DNA from: Paracoccaceae bacterium
Lineage (GTDB): Bacteria; Pseudomonadota; Alphaproteobacteria; Rhodobacterales; Rhodobacteraceae
Direction of reading: 5' to 3'
Assembly: GCA_012036325.1 (NCBI GenBank)
Contig: JAAUPC010000133.1
Span: 1-8,693, forward strand
DNA length: 8,693 nucleotides
Shown one piece after another: positions 1 to 5,429 of the stretch. The notes beneath the pieces are model-generated. The model had not been told where the DNA came from, searched no databases, and saw only the letters and a program-made list of their open reading frames with translations. Position 1 is the first letter of the stretch. The number at the start of each line of letters is the position of its first letter. A program made the position numbers and the translations under genes.

Positions 1-319
1 CGCCGCGCGTGGACCCCACCCAGCTGGCTCGCCGGCCAGCACGTAGGACTGCCAGGGCCACGAGGCGCTGAGGTCGAAGGCGAAGCGGGCATAGTCGCGC
101 CGCGGTGAATCGAAGTAGCTCGTCTTCAGCGCCATCCGCGGCTGGGAAAGTACAGGCGGTTGCCCTGCTCGAGGTCCAGCGACAGCAGCCAGCCCCGTTG
201 CGTTTTTCGGCCAGTTCGCTGGTCAGCAGCGACAGCACGTCCAGCCCCGTGTCCAGGGTGTTGCTCACCTGCGTTTCGCGCCAGCCCAGCCGCGCCTGGC
301 CCAGCAGCCGGAAGTTCAC
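1..319 (-). pseudogene. Remnant of a patatin-like phospholipase C-terminal beta-barrel (frameshifted, runs off the left edge)
   Basis: Read on the minus strand, three frames each give a short run that looks like outer-membrane barrel sequence, and the runs join in order. From about 319 the first reads NFRLLGQARLGWRETQ and then a segment ending ELAEKRNG. From about 195 a second frame reads LLSLDLEQGNRLYFPSRGW. From about 133 a third reads LKTSYFDSPRRDYARFAFDL and then SWPWQSYVLAG. The alternating aromatic and polar strands and the YFPSRGW turn are typical of the surface-antigen/Omp85-like barrel that follows the lipase domain in bacterial patatin-like (RssA/NTE-type) proteins. One missing base at each of two points (near 195 and near 133) restores the frame, and a third near 35 may do so. 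No lipase domain (GXSXG) is present, so even repaired this is only a C-terminal piece. It could instead belong to another surface-antigen family. It cannot encode a working product as written. Confidence 0.5.
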
Positions 320-500
320 GCCCAGCCCCAGGTCGAGGACCACGCCGGCGAACGTCGGACCACTCCGTCACGACGCCGTCGCGTCCCCGGCGCAGGGCCA
401 CCGTCTTCGGACGATCAAAGACGGCCACCAAGGGACTGCCGCCGAAGGCCGCGAGATGATCGACCAGTGTCCGCACGAGCGTCTCGACGCGCTCATCGGT
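320..500 (-). pseudogene. Internal fragment of an IS21-family transposase (IstA)
   Basis: The minus-strand reading from about 500 gives ERVETLVRTLVDHLAAFGG and then PLVAVFDRPKTVAL, followed by a piece ending DGVVTEW. This is the characteristic middle of the IstA DDE integrase core, where the conserved FD of VFDRPKT contributes to the catalytic region. After VTEW the frame changes (equivalent to two missing bases near 361), and the next frame continues as expected with PTFAGVVLDLGLGV. IstA homology then ends abruptly at about 319, where barrel-like sequence begins in the same frame. A stop codon lies in frame at 525-527, just upstream of the nominal ATG at 509, so there is no N-terminal helix-turn-helix part. 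No istB and no terminal inverted repeats are visible. Intact IstA is roughly 400-550 residues and only about 60 remain here. It is a relic of an insertion sequence. Confidence 0.68.
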
Positions 501-581
501 CCAGGACATCTTGCTCTCCGGCTTTCACATTTCCGGGGCATTCTATCCGGGTGGGGCAGGGGGCCGCAAGGGCAGGCGGCA

Positions 582-1034
582 TTATCGCGCTAAACTGGCC
601 TCATTCCAGTCATACATCACGATGTCTACGGTCTCGGCCCCACCCTCGGCCCGGTAAAGTGCCCGCGCGGCGCTGTTCTCCGCCTCGGTCGTCACCCAGG
701 ATGCCTGGCACCCCCGCGCCCTGCCCGCAGTCCGGATCGCCTGCAAAAGCGCCCGCCCGATGCCCTGCCGTTGCGCGCTGTCATTCACCCCGACCTCGTT
801 GATGAACAGGGTCGGCGGTTTGTCTGGGTGGTCGATGACCGTGCCCGAGGCGAAACCGACCACCTCTCCTGCCAGGATCGCCAGCATCAGCAGATTGCGC
901 GGGTCAGGCTGGCCATCTGGCCCCAAGGTGCGCAGTACCCAGTCGCGGCGGGCCGGGCCATCAAAGACATCGGCCTGCAAGACCAGCTCCAGGTCCATCG
1001 GCCCCGCCTCACGGATATGCCAGGCTGCTTGCAT
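582..1034 (-). CDS. GNAT-family N-acetyltransferase, AAC(3)-I-like
   Basis: A complete 150-residue protein with the single GNAT fold, which transfers an acetyl group from acetyl-CoA to an amine. The acetyl-CoA pyrophosphate-binding loop (motif A) is QRQGIGRA at residues 88-95, preceded by the beta-strand FINEVGV (78-84). The region around ALYRAEGGAE (125-134) corresponds to motif B. The spacing NLLMLAILAGEVVGF ... FINEVGV ... QRQGIG ... ALY and the ending DIVMYDWN resemble the aminoglycoside 3-N-acetyltransferase type I branch. That branch contains many chromosomal members that do not confer resistance, so no substrate is claimed. The ATG at 1032-1034 has a G-rich Shine-Dalgarno-like stretch (GGGGGGA) a few bases upstream. 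The gene follows the Hint-domain gene after 33 bp on the same strand, so the two may be co-transcribed. Codon use matches the neighbouring intact genes and all of motif A is present. Confidence 0.85.
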   Translation of the reverse strand: MQAAWHIREAGPMDLELVLQADVFDGPARRDWVLRTLGPDGQPDPRNLLMLAILAGEVVGFASGTVIDHPDKPPTLFINEVGVNDSAQRQGIGRALLQAIRTAGRARGCQASWVTTEAENSAARALYRAEGGAETVDIVMYDWNEASLAR

Positions 1035-1067
1035 CCGCGTCCCCCCGTCCCGGCGCAGCTTTCCGGA

Positions 1068-2092
1068 TCAGCCCGGCAATCGCAAGGCCCGCGCTTCGGC
1101 CATCCGCAGAGTCGGGAAGGCCATGCGCCGCCGTTCCAGCGCCTGATCGGGGAACAGCGCCTCGATCTCCTGCCGCTGGGCGGGGTCCAGGGTGCCAAGA
1201 CCGGTTTCGCCAAGGTGCAGGCTTTCCGACAGCGCCCCTTCGGACAGGATCACCTCATGCCGGTCAAAAAGCAGATGCAGGTAGGTCACCCCTGCCAATG
1301 GCAGCACCTGCCGCACCGTTGCGCCGTTCAACAGCGCCTGCGCCGGCACCAGAATCTGATCTTCCCCGAAATAGACCTGCGCCCGCCAGTCGTTCAAAAG
1401 CACCCGGTGCCGGGGCGAAATCAGCAGCGCCCGTTCATTGCCCAAGACACCGGCCTCAAGCCGCAGGGGCTGCAAGTCCTCGCGAAACGCCATTTCCGGG
1501 GGCGAGACCCACCGCCGCCCAATCCAACGCAGCGCTTGCGAGCCGTTGTCGAGGGTCGAGATCAGGTCGCCGGGCTGCAACGCTTCCACCGGACGCGGGC
1601 CATCGGGCGTGTCGATCCGCGTGCCAAGCGCAAAGGCAAACGCGCTTTTACGCGGCTTGCCGCTGACCGTCCCGGCCAGTGCCATGGCGTCCGGGGATGG
1701 GACAACGGGCGCCTGACTGCCCCCCGTCGCATCGATGGCCCCATCCTGCAGCAAAGGCAGACCAACCCCATCGACCAGCGCCCCGGTTGCCGCATCCTCG
1801 GCAACAAGGCCGATGGCACCCCCGTCCAGTTCGAGCAGGCGAAACAGGCAAGGGGTGCCTGAACCTGCAGCGCAGGTCGCCCTGATCCGCGCTCCCAGCG
1901 TTACTGCCTGCCCAGCCTTGCCGCTTGGGCTGCTGGGGATGACGACCAGACCGGCTGCCCCCGTTCGGCCAGCACCACTGCAGTGGCGCCTGCGGCCACG
2001 GCAAACCGCTGGCCGGGCCGTTCAGGCACTGCAAGCAGGCCCGTTGCCCCGTCCGGGGTCAGTGCGAAAAACGTAATCTGGTACGTTGCCAT
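1068..2092 (-). pseudogene. Hint-domain (Hint_2-type) protein, interrupted by one frameshift
   Basis: The gene starts at ATG 2090-2092 (MATYQITFFAL), preceded by GGGGAA about 6 bases upstream. The first frame stops at 1901-1903, but a second open frame reads through the same region and continues to 1068. Adding one base near 1920 joins AAQA to GKAGQAVTLGAR and gives 341 residues exactly. The N-terminal half (1-140) is the small beta-rich module often found in front of Hint domains in Rhodobacteraceae. The Hint domain spans about 150-295: GTRIDTPDGPRPVEALQPGD (157-176), then the block ISPRHRVLL (225-233, H229), FGEDQILVPA (242-251) and LLFDRHEVI (274-282). Hint domains derive from inteins and hedgehog autoprocessing proteins; the role of these bacterial forms is unproven. 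The cysteine usually found four residues before GTRI is alanine here (A153), so self-cleavage by the standard route is unlikely. If the frameshift is real, only a 63-residue product from the ATG, or a 228-residue piece from TTG 1752-1754, could be made. Confidence 0.75.
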
Positions 2093-2130
2093 GCCATTCC
2101 CCAAGGCCCTGGCGATGCCGGACTGACCGC

Positions 2131-2159
2131 GCCCCAAAGCGTCAGCCCCGCAGTGTCAA
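2131..2159 (-). promoter_or_regulatory. Candidate -35 element for the Hint-GNAT unit
   Basis: On the minus strand a perfect TTGACA (2154-2159) lies 62 bp upstream of the Hint start codon. At a spacing of 15-17 bases only weak -10 matches exist (TTTGGG/TTGGGG at about 2132-2138). In GC-rich alphaproteobacteria -10 boxes are often poor, so this remains only a candidate. Confidence 0.28.
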
Positions 2160-2196
2160 AGCCCCGATCGGCGTCCCCACCGTTCGTTGCTGCGAC

Positions 2197-2220
2197 GTTT
2201 GGCACAAAGTTTGCAACAAT
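2197..2220 (+). repeat. 12-bp imperfect tandem repeat (two units)
   Basis: GTTTGGCACAAA (2197-2208) is followed directly by GTTTGCAACAAT (2209-2220); 9 of 12 positions agree. It lies in the AT-richer middle of the divergent region, about 105 bp upstream of the Hint start. Tandem units spaced near one helical turn can be regulator binding sites, but no regulator is identified. Confidence 0.4.
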
Positions 2221-2274
2221 TCGAGGGGATTTGTCCTTCGCCTCTGCCACGTCCCAGCCCCACGGGTTGGCTGC

Positions 2275-2288
2275 AGTGGATTTCCACT
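2275..2288 (+). repeat. Perfect 14-bp inverted repeat, possible operator
   Basis: AGTGGA (2275-2280) and TCCACT (2283-2288) are perfect inverted arms around a TT centre. The short symmetric form would suit a dimeric DNA-binding protein better than a stable RNA hairpin. It lies about 245 bp upstream of argD. Confidence 0.4.
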
Positions 2289-2291
2289 TTA

Positions 2292-2334
2292 CCGGTCGGC
2301 TCCTGCGCGGTATGCAGCCGATATGGCTGACCGG
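2292..2334 (+). repeat. Nested inverted repeat in the argD upstream region
   Basis: Outer arms CCGGTCGG (2292-2299) and TGACCGG plus one preceding base (2327-2334) pair with about one mismatch. Inside and overlapping the right arm, CAGCC and GGCTG flank GATAT (about 2315-2329), so two alternative stems compete. No T-run follows, so this is not a standard terminator. It might fold in a long argD leader if transcription starts upstream of it. Confidence 0.3.
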
Positions 2335-2425
2335 ACCTTCCCCATTTCTGCCCTGCGCCGACGCTGACGCGTCCAGCGCCGCGCGTGCCGTTGTCCCGGC
2401 CGAAATCGCGGCACCTTTCCCCGCG

Positions 2426-2456
2426 TTGACTAAACCCCGGCCCTCAGGCACGCATT
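2426..2456 (+). promoter_or_regulatory. Candidate argD promoter
   Basis: TTGACT (2426-2431) matches the sigma-70 -35 hexamer at five of six positions, about 100 bp upstream of the argD start. No good -10 is found at 16-19 bases; CGCATT (2451-2456) is the least poor. Assigned from the -35 and its position only. Confidence 0.33.
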
Positions 2457-2531
2457 GCCCTGATCCCTCAGCCTGAACGTGCCGCCCGTTCTTTCCCCGA
2501 TCCATCCACCGATCCTGCAAGGACCCGCCCG

Positions 2532-3722
2532 ATGATCCCTACCGTCTTGCCGACCTACAACCGCGCGCCCCTGGCCTTTGTTCAGGGCTCCGGCAGCTGG
2601 CTTCTGGCCGAGGATGGTCGCCGATACCTCGATCTTGGCGCAGGCATCGCGGTGAACGCGCTGGGCCATGCCCATCCAGCCCTGGTGCAGGCACTGACCG
2701 ATCAGGCGGCGAAGGTCTGGCATGTCTCGAACGTCTACACGATCCCCGAACAGCAGCGGCTGGCTGACCTTCTGGTGGCCGAAACCTTTGCCGATACGGT
2801 GTTCTTCACCAATTCCGGCACCGAAGCGGCTGAGCTTGCGATCAAGATGGCCCGCAAGTTCCACAATGAGAACGGCCAGCCAGGGCGGACCCAGATCATC
2901 GCCTTCGAAGGCGCATTCCATGGCCGCTCCACCGGCGCCATCGCGGCGGCGGGATCGGAAAAGATGGTCAAGGGTTATGGCCCTCTGATGCCCGGTTTCA
3001 CCCATCTGAAATGGCCCACCTCTGACGCCGACCACGCCGCCATCCGCGCCGCCATCACCGACCAGACCTGCGCCGTGATGATCGAGCCGATCCAGGGCGA
3101 AGGCGGCATCCGCGTCGTCCCCGACCAATGCCTGAAAGGCCTGCGCGACCTGTGCGATGCGACCGGCACGCTTTTGATCTTTGATGAGGTGCAATGCGGC
3201 ATGGGCCGCACCGGCCGCCTTTTCGCGCATGAATGGGCGGGTGTTACGCCTGACATCATGATGGTCGCCAAAGGCATCGGCGGCGGCTTTCCCTTGGGCG
3301 CGGTCCTTGCGACCGAACGCGCCGCCCTTGGCATGACGGTTGGCACGCATGGCTCCACCTACGGCGGCAATCCCCTTGGCTGCGCCGTCGGCGCCAAGGT
3401 GACCGAGATCATCTCCGACCCCGCCTTCCTGGCCGAGGTTGCCCGCAAGGGCGCCCTCTTCCGCCAGGGCCTCGAAAGCCTCGTCGCCCGTCACCCGCAG
3501 GTGTTCGAAAGCGTCCGGGGCGAAGGCCTGATGCTGGGGCTGAAGTGCAAACCCGCGCCTGCCGATGTGGTAAAGGCGGGTTACGGTGCGGGCGTCCTCA
3601 CTGTCGCCGCCGCCGACAATGTTCTGCGCCTTCTGCCCGCCCTCAACATCCCCGACGCCGACATCGCCGAGGCCCTCACCCGCCTCGATCAGGCCGCCAC
3701 CAGCCTTGAACAGGCTGCCTAG
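2532..3722 (+). CDS. argD: Acetylornithine aminotransferase
   Basis: A complete 396-residue class-III PLP aminotransferase of normal ArgD length. It converts N-acetylglutamate 5-semialdehyde plus glutamate to N-acetylornithine and 2-oxoglutarate in cytoplasmic arginine biosynthesis; ArgD enzymes can also serve the analogous step in lysine synthesis. Visible motifs in order: DLGAGIAVNALGHAHP (34-49), NSGTEAAELAIKMAR (94-108; phosphate-binding loop), FEGAFHGRS (125-133), EPIQGEGG (185-192), IFDEVQCGMGRTG (216-228, with D218 for the PLP pyridine nitrogen) and MMVAKGIGGGFPLGA (243-257), where K247 is the expected Schiff-base lysine. THGSTYGGNPLGCA (around residue 275) is the family's dimer/active-site segment. 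AAGGAC at 2519-2524 is a good Shine-Dalgarno site 7 bases before the ATG. argF follows after 73 bp on the same strand, the usual Rhodobacteraceae arrangement, so one transcript is likely. Other class-III aminotransferases are alternatives, but the argF partner settles it. Confidence 0.96.
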   Translation: MIPTVLPTYNRAPLAFVQGSGSWLLAEDGRRYLDLGAGIAVNALGHAHPALVQALTDQAAKVWHVSNVYTIPEQQRLADLLVAETFADTVFFTNSGTEAAELAIKMARKFHNENGQPGRTQIIAFEGAFHGRSTGAIAAAGSEKMVKGYGPLMPGFTHLKWPTSDADHAAIRAAITDQTCAVMIEPIQGEGGIRVVPDQCLKGLRDLCDATGTLLIFDEVQCGMGRTGRLFAHEWAGVTPDIMMVAKGIGGGFPLGAVLATERAALGMTVGTHGSTYGGNPLGCAVGAKVTEIISDPAFLAEVARKGALFRQGLESLVARHPQVFESVRGEGLMLGLKCKPAPADVVKAGYGAGVLTVAAADNVLRLLPALNIPDADIAEALTRLDQAATSLEQAA

Positions 3723-3734
3723 TCATTCTTCGTC

Positions 3735-3773
3735 CCCAAATATCCTGGGGGTCCGGGGGCAAAGCCCCTGGCC
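3735..3773 (+). repeat. Rhodobacteraceae-type intergenic hairpin element, copy 1
   Basis: Between argD and argF, AAATATCC and a GGGGGT run precede a stem CCGGGGGC (3753-3760) / GCCCCTGG (3764-3771) with loop AAA. The stem has 8 pairs including one G-T. The same layout recurs at 8640-8690 with compensatory base changes. No T-run follows, so it is not a classical terminator. It may stabilise mRNA ends or reduce readthrough between argD and argF. From memory, sequences of the form AAATA-TCC-GGGGGTCCGGGGG are common between genes in this family. Confidence 0.65.
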
Positions 3774-3795
3774 ATCAGCCCAAAAGTGAAACGAC

Positions 3796-4722
3796 ATGAA
3801 CCACTTCCTTGATATCCACAAGACCACCCCCGCCGACCTCCGGGCCATGATCGACTCTGCCCAGGCGATGAAGACTGCCCGGAATGGCCGCCCCAAGGGC
3901 ACGCCCGATGATGACCAGCCCCTCAAGGGGCAGATGGTGGCGCTTATCTTCGAAAAACCCTCAACCCGCACCCGCGTTTCCTTTGACGTCGGCGTCCGCC
4001 AGATGGGCGGCGAGACGATGGTGCTGTCAGGCAAGGAAATGCAACTTGGCCATGGCGAAACCATCGCCGACACCGCCCGAGTCCTGAGCCGCTATGTCGA
4101 CCTCATCATGATCCGCACCTTCGAAGAGGCAACCCTCCTCGAAATGGCCGAACACGCCACCGTCCCGGTCATCAACGGCCTGACCAACCGCACCCATCCC
4201 TGCCAGATCATGGCGGATGTGATGACCTATGAAGAACACCGCGGCCCCATCGCGGGCCGCAAGGTCGTCTGGTGCGGCGACGGCAACAACGTCTGCGGCT
4301 CTTTCCTGCACGCCGCCGGACAGTTCGGCTTCGACTTCACCTTCACCGGCCCCGAAACCCTGGACCCCGAGGAGAAATTCCTCCAGTTCGCCCGTGACAA
4401 AGGGTCAAAAATCACCATCCAGCGCGACCCCTTCACCGCCATCGAAGGCGCTGATCTTGTGGTCACCGACACCTGGGTTTCAATGCACGACCCTGAATCC
4501 GCCAAGGAACGCCGCCACAACCAGCTGCGCCCCTATCAGGTGAACGAAGCGCTCATGACCCGCGCCAAGCCCGACGCCTTGTTCATGCATTGCCTGCCCG
4601 CGCATCGCAATGATGAGGCGACCTCCGCCGTGATGGACGGGCCCCATTCGGTGATCTTTGATGAAGCTGAAAATCGCCTCCACGCGCAAAAGGCCATCAT
4701 GCGCTGGTGCCTCGGGGTCTAA
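3796..4722 (+). CDS. argF: Ornithine carbamoyltransferase
   Basis: A complete 308-residue anabolic OTCase. In the cytoplasm it joins carbamoyl phosphate and ornithine to make citrulline, the step after ornithine release in arginine biosynthesis. The carbamoyl-phosphate motif STRTR is at 56-60 within EKPSTRTRVSFDVGVRQMGG, followed by HGETIADTARVLSRY (86-100), the HPCQ motif (134-137), the ornithine-side segment DTWVSM (225-230) and the cysteine signature MHCLPAHR (264-271, C266). All catalytic segments are present and length is normal. The start gives the standard family N-terminus MNHFLDI; the upstream AGTGAA is only a weak Shine-Dalgarno site, which may mean partial translational dependence on argD, although the 73-bp gap with a hairpin argues against tight coupling. 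Bacterial argF and arcB cannot always be separated by sequence, but the adjacent argD supports the biosynthetic role. No ARG-box-like operator was recognised. Confidence 0.96.
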   Translation: MNHFLDIHKTTPADLRAMIDSAQAMKTARNGRPKGTPDDDQPLKGQMVALIFEKPSTRTRVSFDVGVRQMGGETMVLSGKEMQLGHGETIADTARVLSRYVDLIMIRTFEEATLLEMAEHATVPVINGLTNRTHPCQIMADVMTYEEHRGPIAGRKVVWCGDGNNVCGSFLHAAGQFGFDFTFTGPETLDPEEKFLQFARDKGSKITIQRDPFTAIEGADLVVTDTWVSMHDPESAKERRHNQLRPYQVNEALMTRAKPDALFMHCLPAHRNDEATSAVMDGPHSVIFDEAENRLHAQKAIMRWCLGV

Positions 4723-4723
4723 G

Positions 4724-4790
4724 GTTGGATCCCCGGTCCAAAGATCGGGGTCCGCCTGCGTCGGCGACGCATGGGGGATGACTGGACCAT
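4724..4790. repeat. REP-like palindromic element downstream of argF
   Basis: Just after the argF stop there are several nested inverted arms: ATCCCC (4729-4734) with GGGGAT (4774-4779), GGTCCA (4735-4740) with TGGACC (4783-4788), and a compact central hairpin TGCGTC-GGC-GACGCA (4757-4771). A competing stem forms between 4727-4737 and 4744-4753 with one bulged T. Such GATCCCCGG ... GGGGATGAC elements are widespread dispersed repeats in alphaproteobacteria. It probably limits transcription past argF or protects the 3' end, although no T-run is present. Only one copy lies in this window, so its repeat status rests on recognition of the form. Confidence 0.55.
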
Positions 4791-4881
4791 GGCGATCCTT
4801 GCGCCTGAAGCGCGGTCTTTCCTGCCAGAGCGATGCCCCCAATGCCCATCCCCCCAGTGTCCGCAGCCATCCCGGATTGCC

Positions 4882-4911
4882 TTGACAGAGGGGATGGCCG
4901 CGCACAAACCT
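4882..4911 (+). promoter_or_regulatory. Candidate promoter for the DUF1993-hydrolase pair
   Basis: A perfect -35 hexamer TTGACA (4882-4887) lies 47 bp before the DUF1993 start codon. An 18-base spacer leads to AAACCT (4906-4911), a weak -10. Its position after the REP-like element suggests that the two genes are expressed independently of argF. The 212-bp gap between argF and DUF1993 holds nothing else recognisable. Confidence 0.42.
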
Positions 4912-4934
4912 CAGCCCCTGAAAGTGAGGCTCCC

Positions 4935-5429
4935 ATGCACGACCATATCGTCCCGCCGATGGACCGCACGCTTGCTGCGCTCTCTGCGATCCTGACCAAG
5001 GCCGAAGCGCATTGCACGGCAAAAGGCATCCCGCCCGAGGCGCTGCTGACCTTCCGTTTGTTCCCGGACATGTTCCCGCTGACCCGACAGGTGCAGCTTG
5101 CCTGCGACTTTGCCGCCCGCGCCGCCGCCCGGCTTGCCGGCGTTGATCCGAAGGGCTTTCCCGACACCGAAACCACGTTCCCTGAACTTCAGGCCCGGAT
5201 CGCCGCAGCACGGGACTACATGGCAAGCTTCCCCGCCTCGGCGCATGAGGGGGCTGCAACCCGTGCCGTGACGATCAAGATGCGCGGGCAGGATGTAACG
5301 ATGCCCGGCTTGCAGTACCTTGCCAGCTATTCCCTGCCGCAGTTCCATTTCCATGCGACCACGGCCTACAACATCCTGCGCCACAACGGGATTGAGATCG
5401 GCAAGCGTGACTACATGGGCGCCGCATGA
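4935..5429 (+). CDS. DUF1993 domain-containing protein
   Basis: A complete 164-residue soluble protein of the DUF1993 family, about the usual length. Family features seen are LFPDMFPLTRQVQLACDFA (42-60), GFPDTETTFPELQARI (74-89) and the C-terminal signature PQFHFHATTAYNILRHNGI (135-153), ending GKRDYMG. The predicted all-helical layout and clustered histidines (H138, H140, H150) recall DinB/YfiT-like four-helix bundles that bind a metal, but no activity is established for the family. The start at 4935 was chosen over an in-frame upstream ATG at 4833 because GTGAGG sits just before it and homology begins at MHDHIVPPMDRTL. Its stop overlaps the ATG of the next gene by the ATGA arrangement (5426-5429), indicating translational coupling with the cysteine hydrolase. 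Confidence 0.85.
   Translation: MHDHIVPPMDRTLAALSAILTKAEAHCTAKGIPPEALLTFRLFPDMFPLTRQVQLACDFAARAAARLAGVDPKGFPDTETTFPELQARIAAARDYMASFPASAHEGAATRAVTIKMRGQDVTMPGLQYLASYSLPQFHFHATTAYNILRHNGIEIGKRDYMGAA

Larger units (their letters stand above)
2093..2531. other. Divergent intergenic region between the Hint gene and argD
   Basis: This 439-bp stretch holds no convincing gene. The open frames crossing it on both strands have no recognisable motifs and no ribosome binding sites. It must contain the leftward promoter for the Hint-GNAT pair and the rightward promoter for argD. Its middle (about 2195-2235) is noticeably richer in A and T than the surroundings. Separate entries give the candidate promoters, the tandem repeat and the inverted repeats. 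I see no tRNA, no known riboswitch and no rho-independent terminator in it. Confidence 0.7.

Noticed and set aside
320..509. Intact IS21 insertion sequence
   Set aside because: Only an internal part of istA is present, with an in-frame stop upstream, a frameshift, no istB and no terminal repeats.
563..580. GCCGC/GCGGC hairpin just after the GNAT stop as a terminator
   Set aside because: The stem is only 5 bp with an 8-base loop and no T-run follows on the minus strand. Such stems are common by chance at this GC content.
771..1862. Long plus-strand open frame (363 codons) opposite the GNAT and Hint genes
   Set aside because: It has no recognisable motif or ribosome binding site and lies antisense to two genes with clear family signatures. 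It is a product of high GC content.
2059..2520. Minus-strand frame of 153 codons across the Hint-argD intergenic region
   Set aside because: It overlaps the Hint start in another frame, lacks known motifs and has an improbable composition, so I treat the region as non-coding.
2430..3494. Minus-strand open frame of 354 codons opposite argD
   Set aside because: It is the antisense shadow of a well-supported argD. Its composition (rich in G, A, H, D, R) is typical of reverse-strand reading of GC-rich genes.
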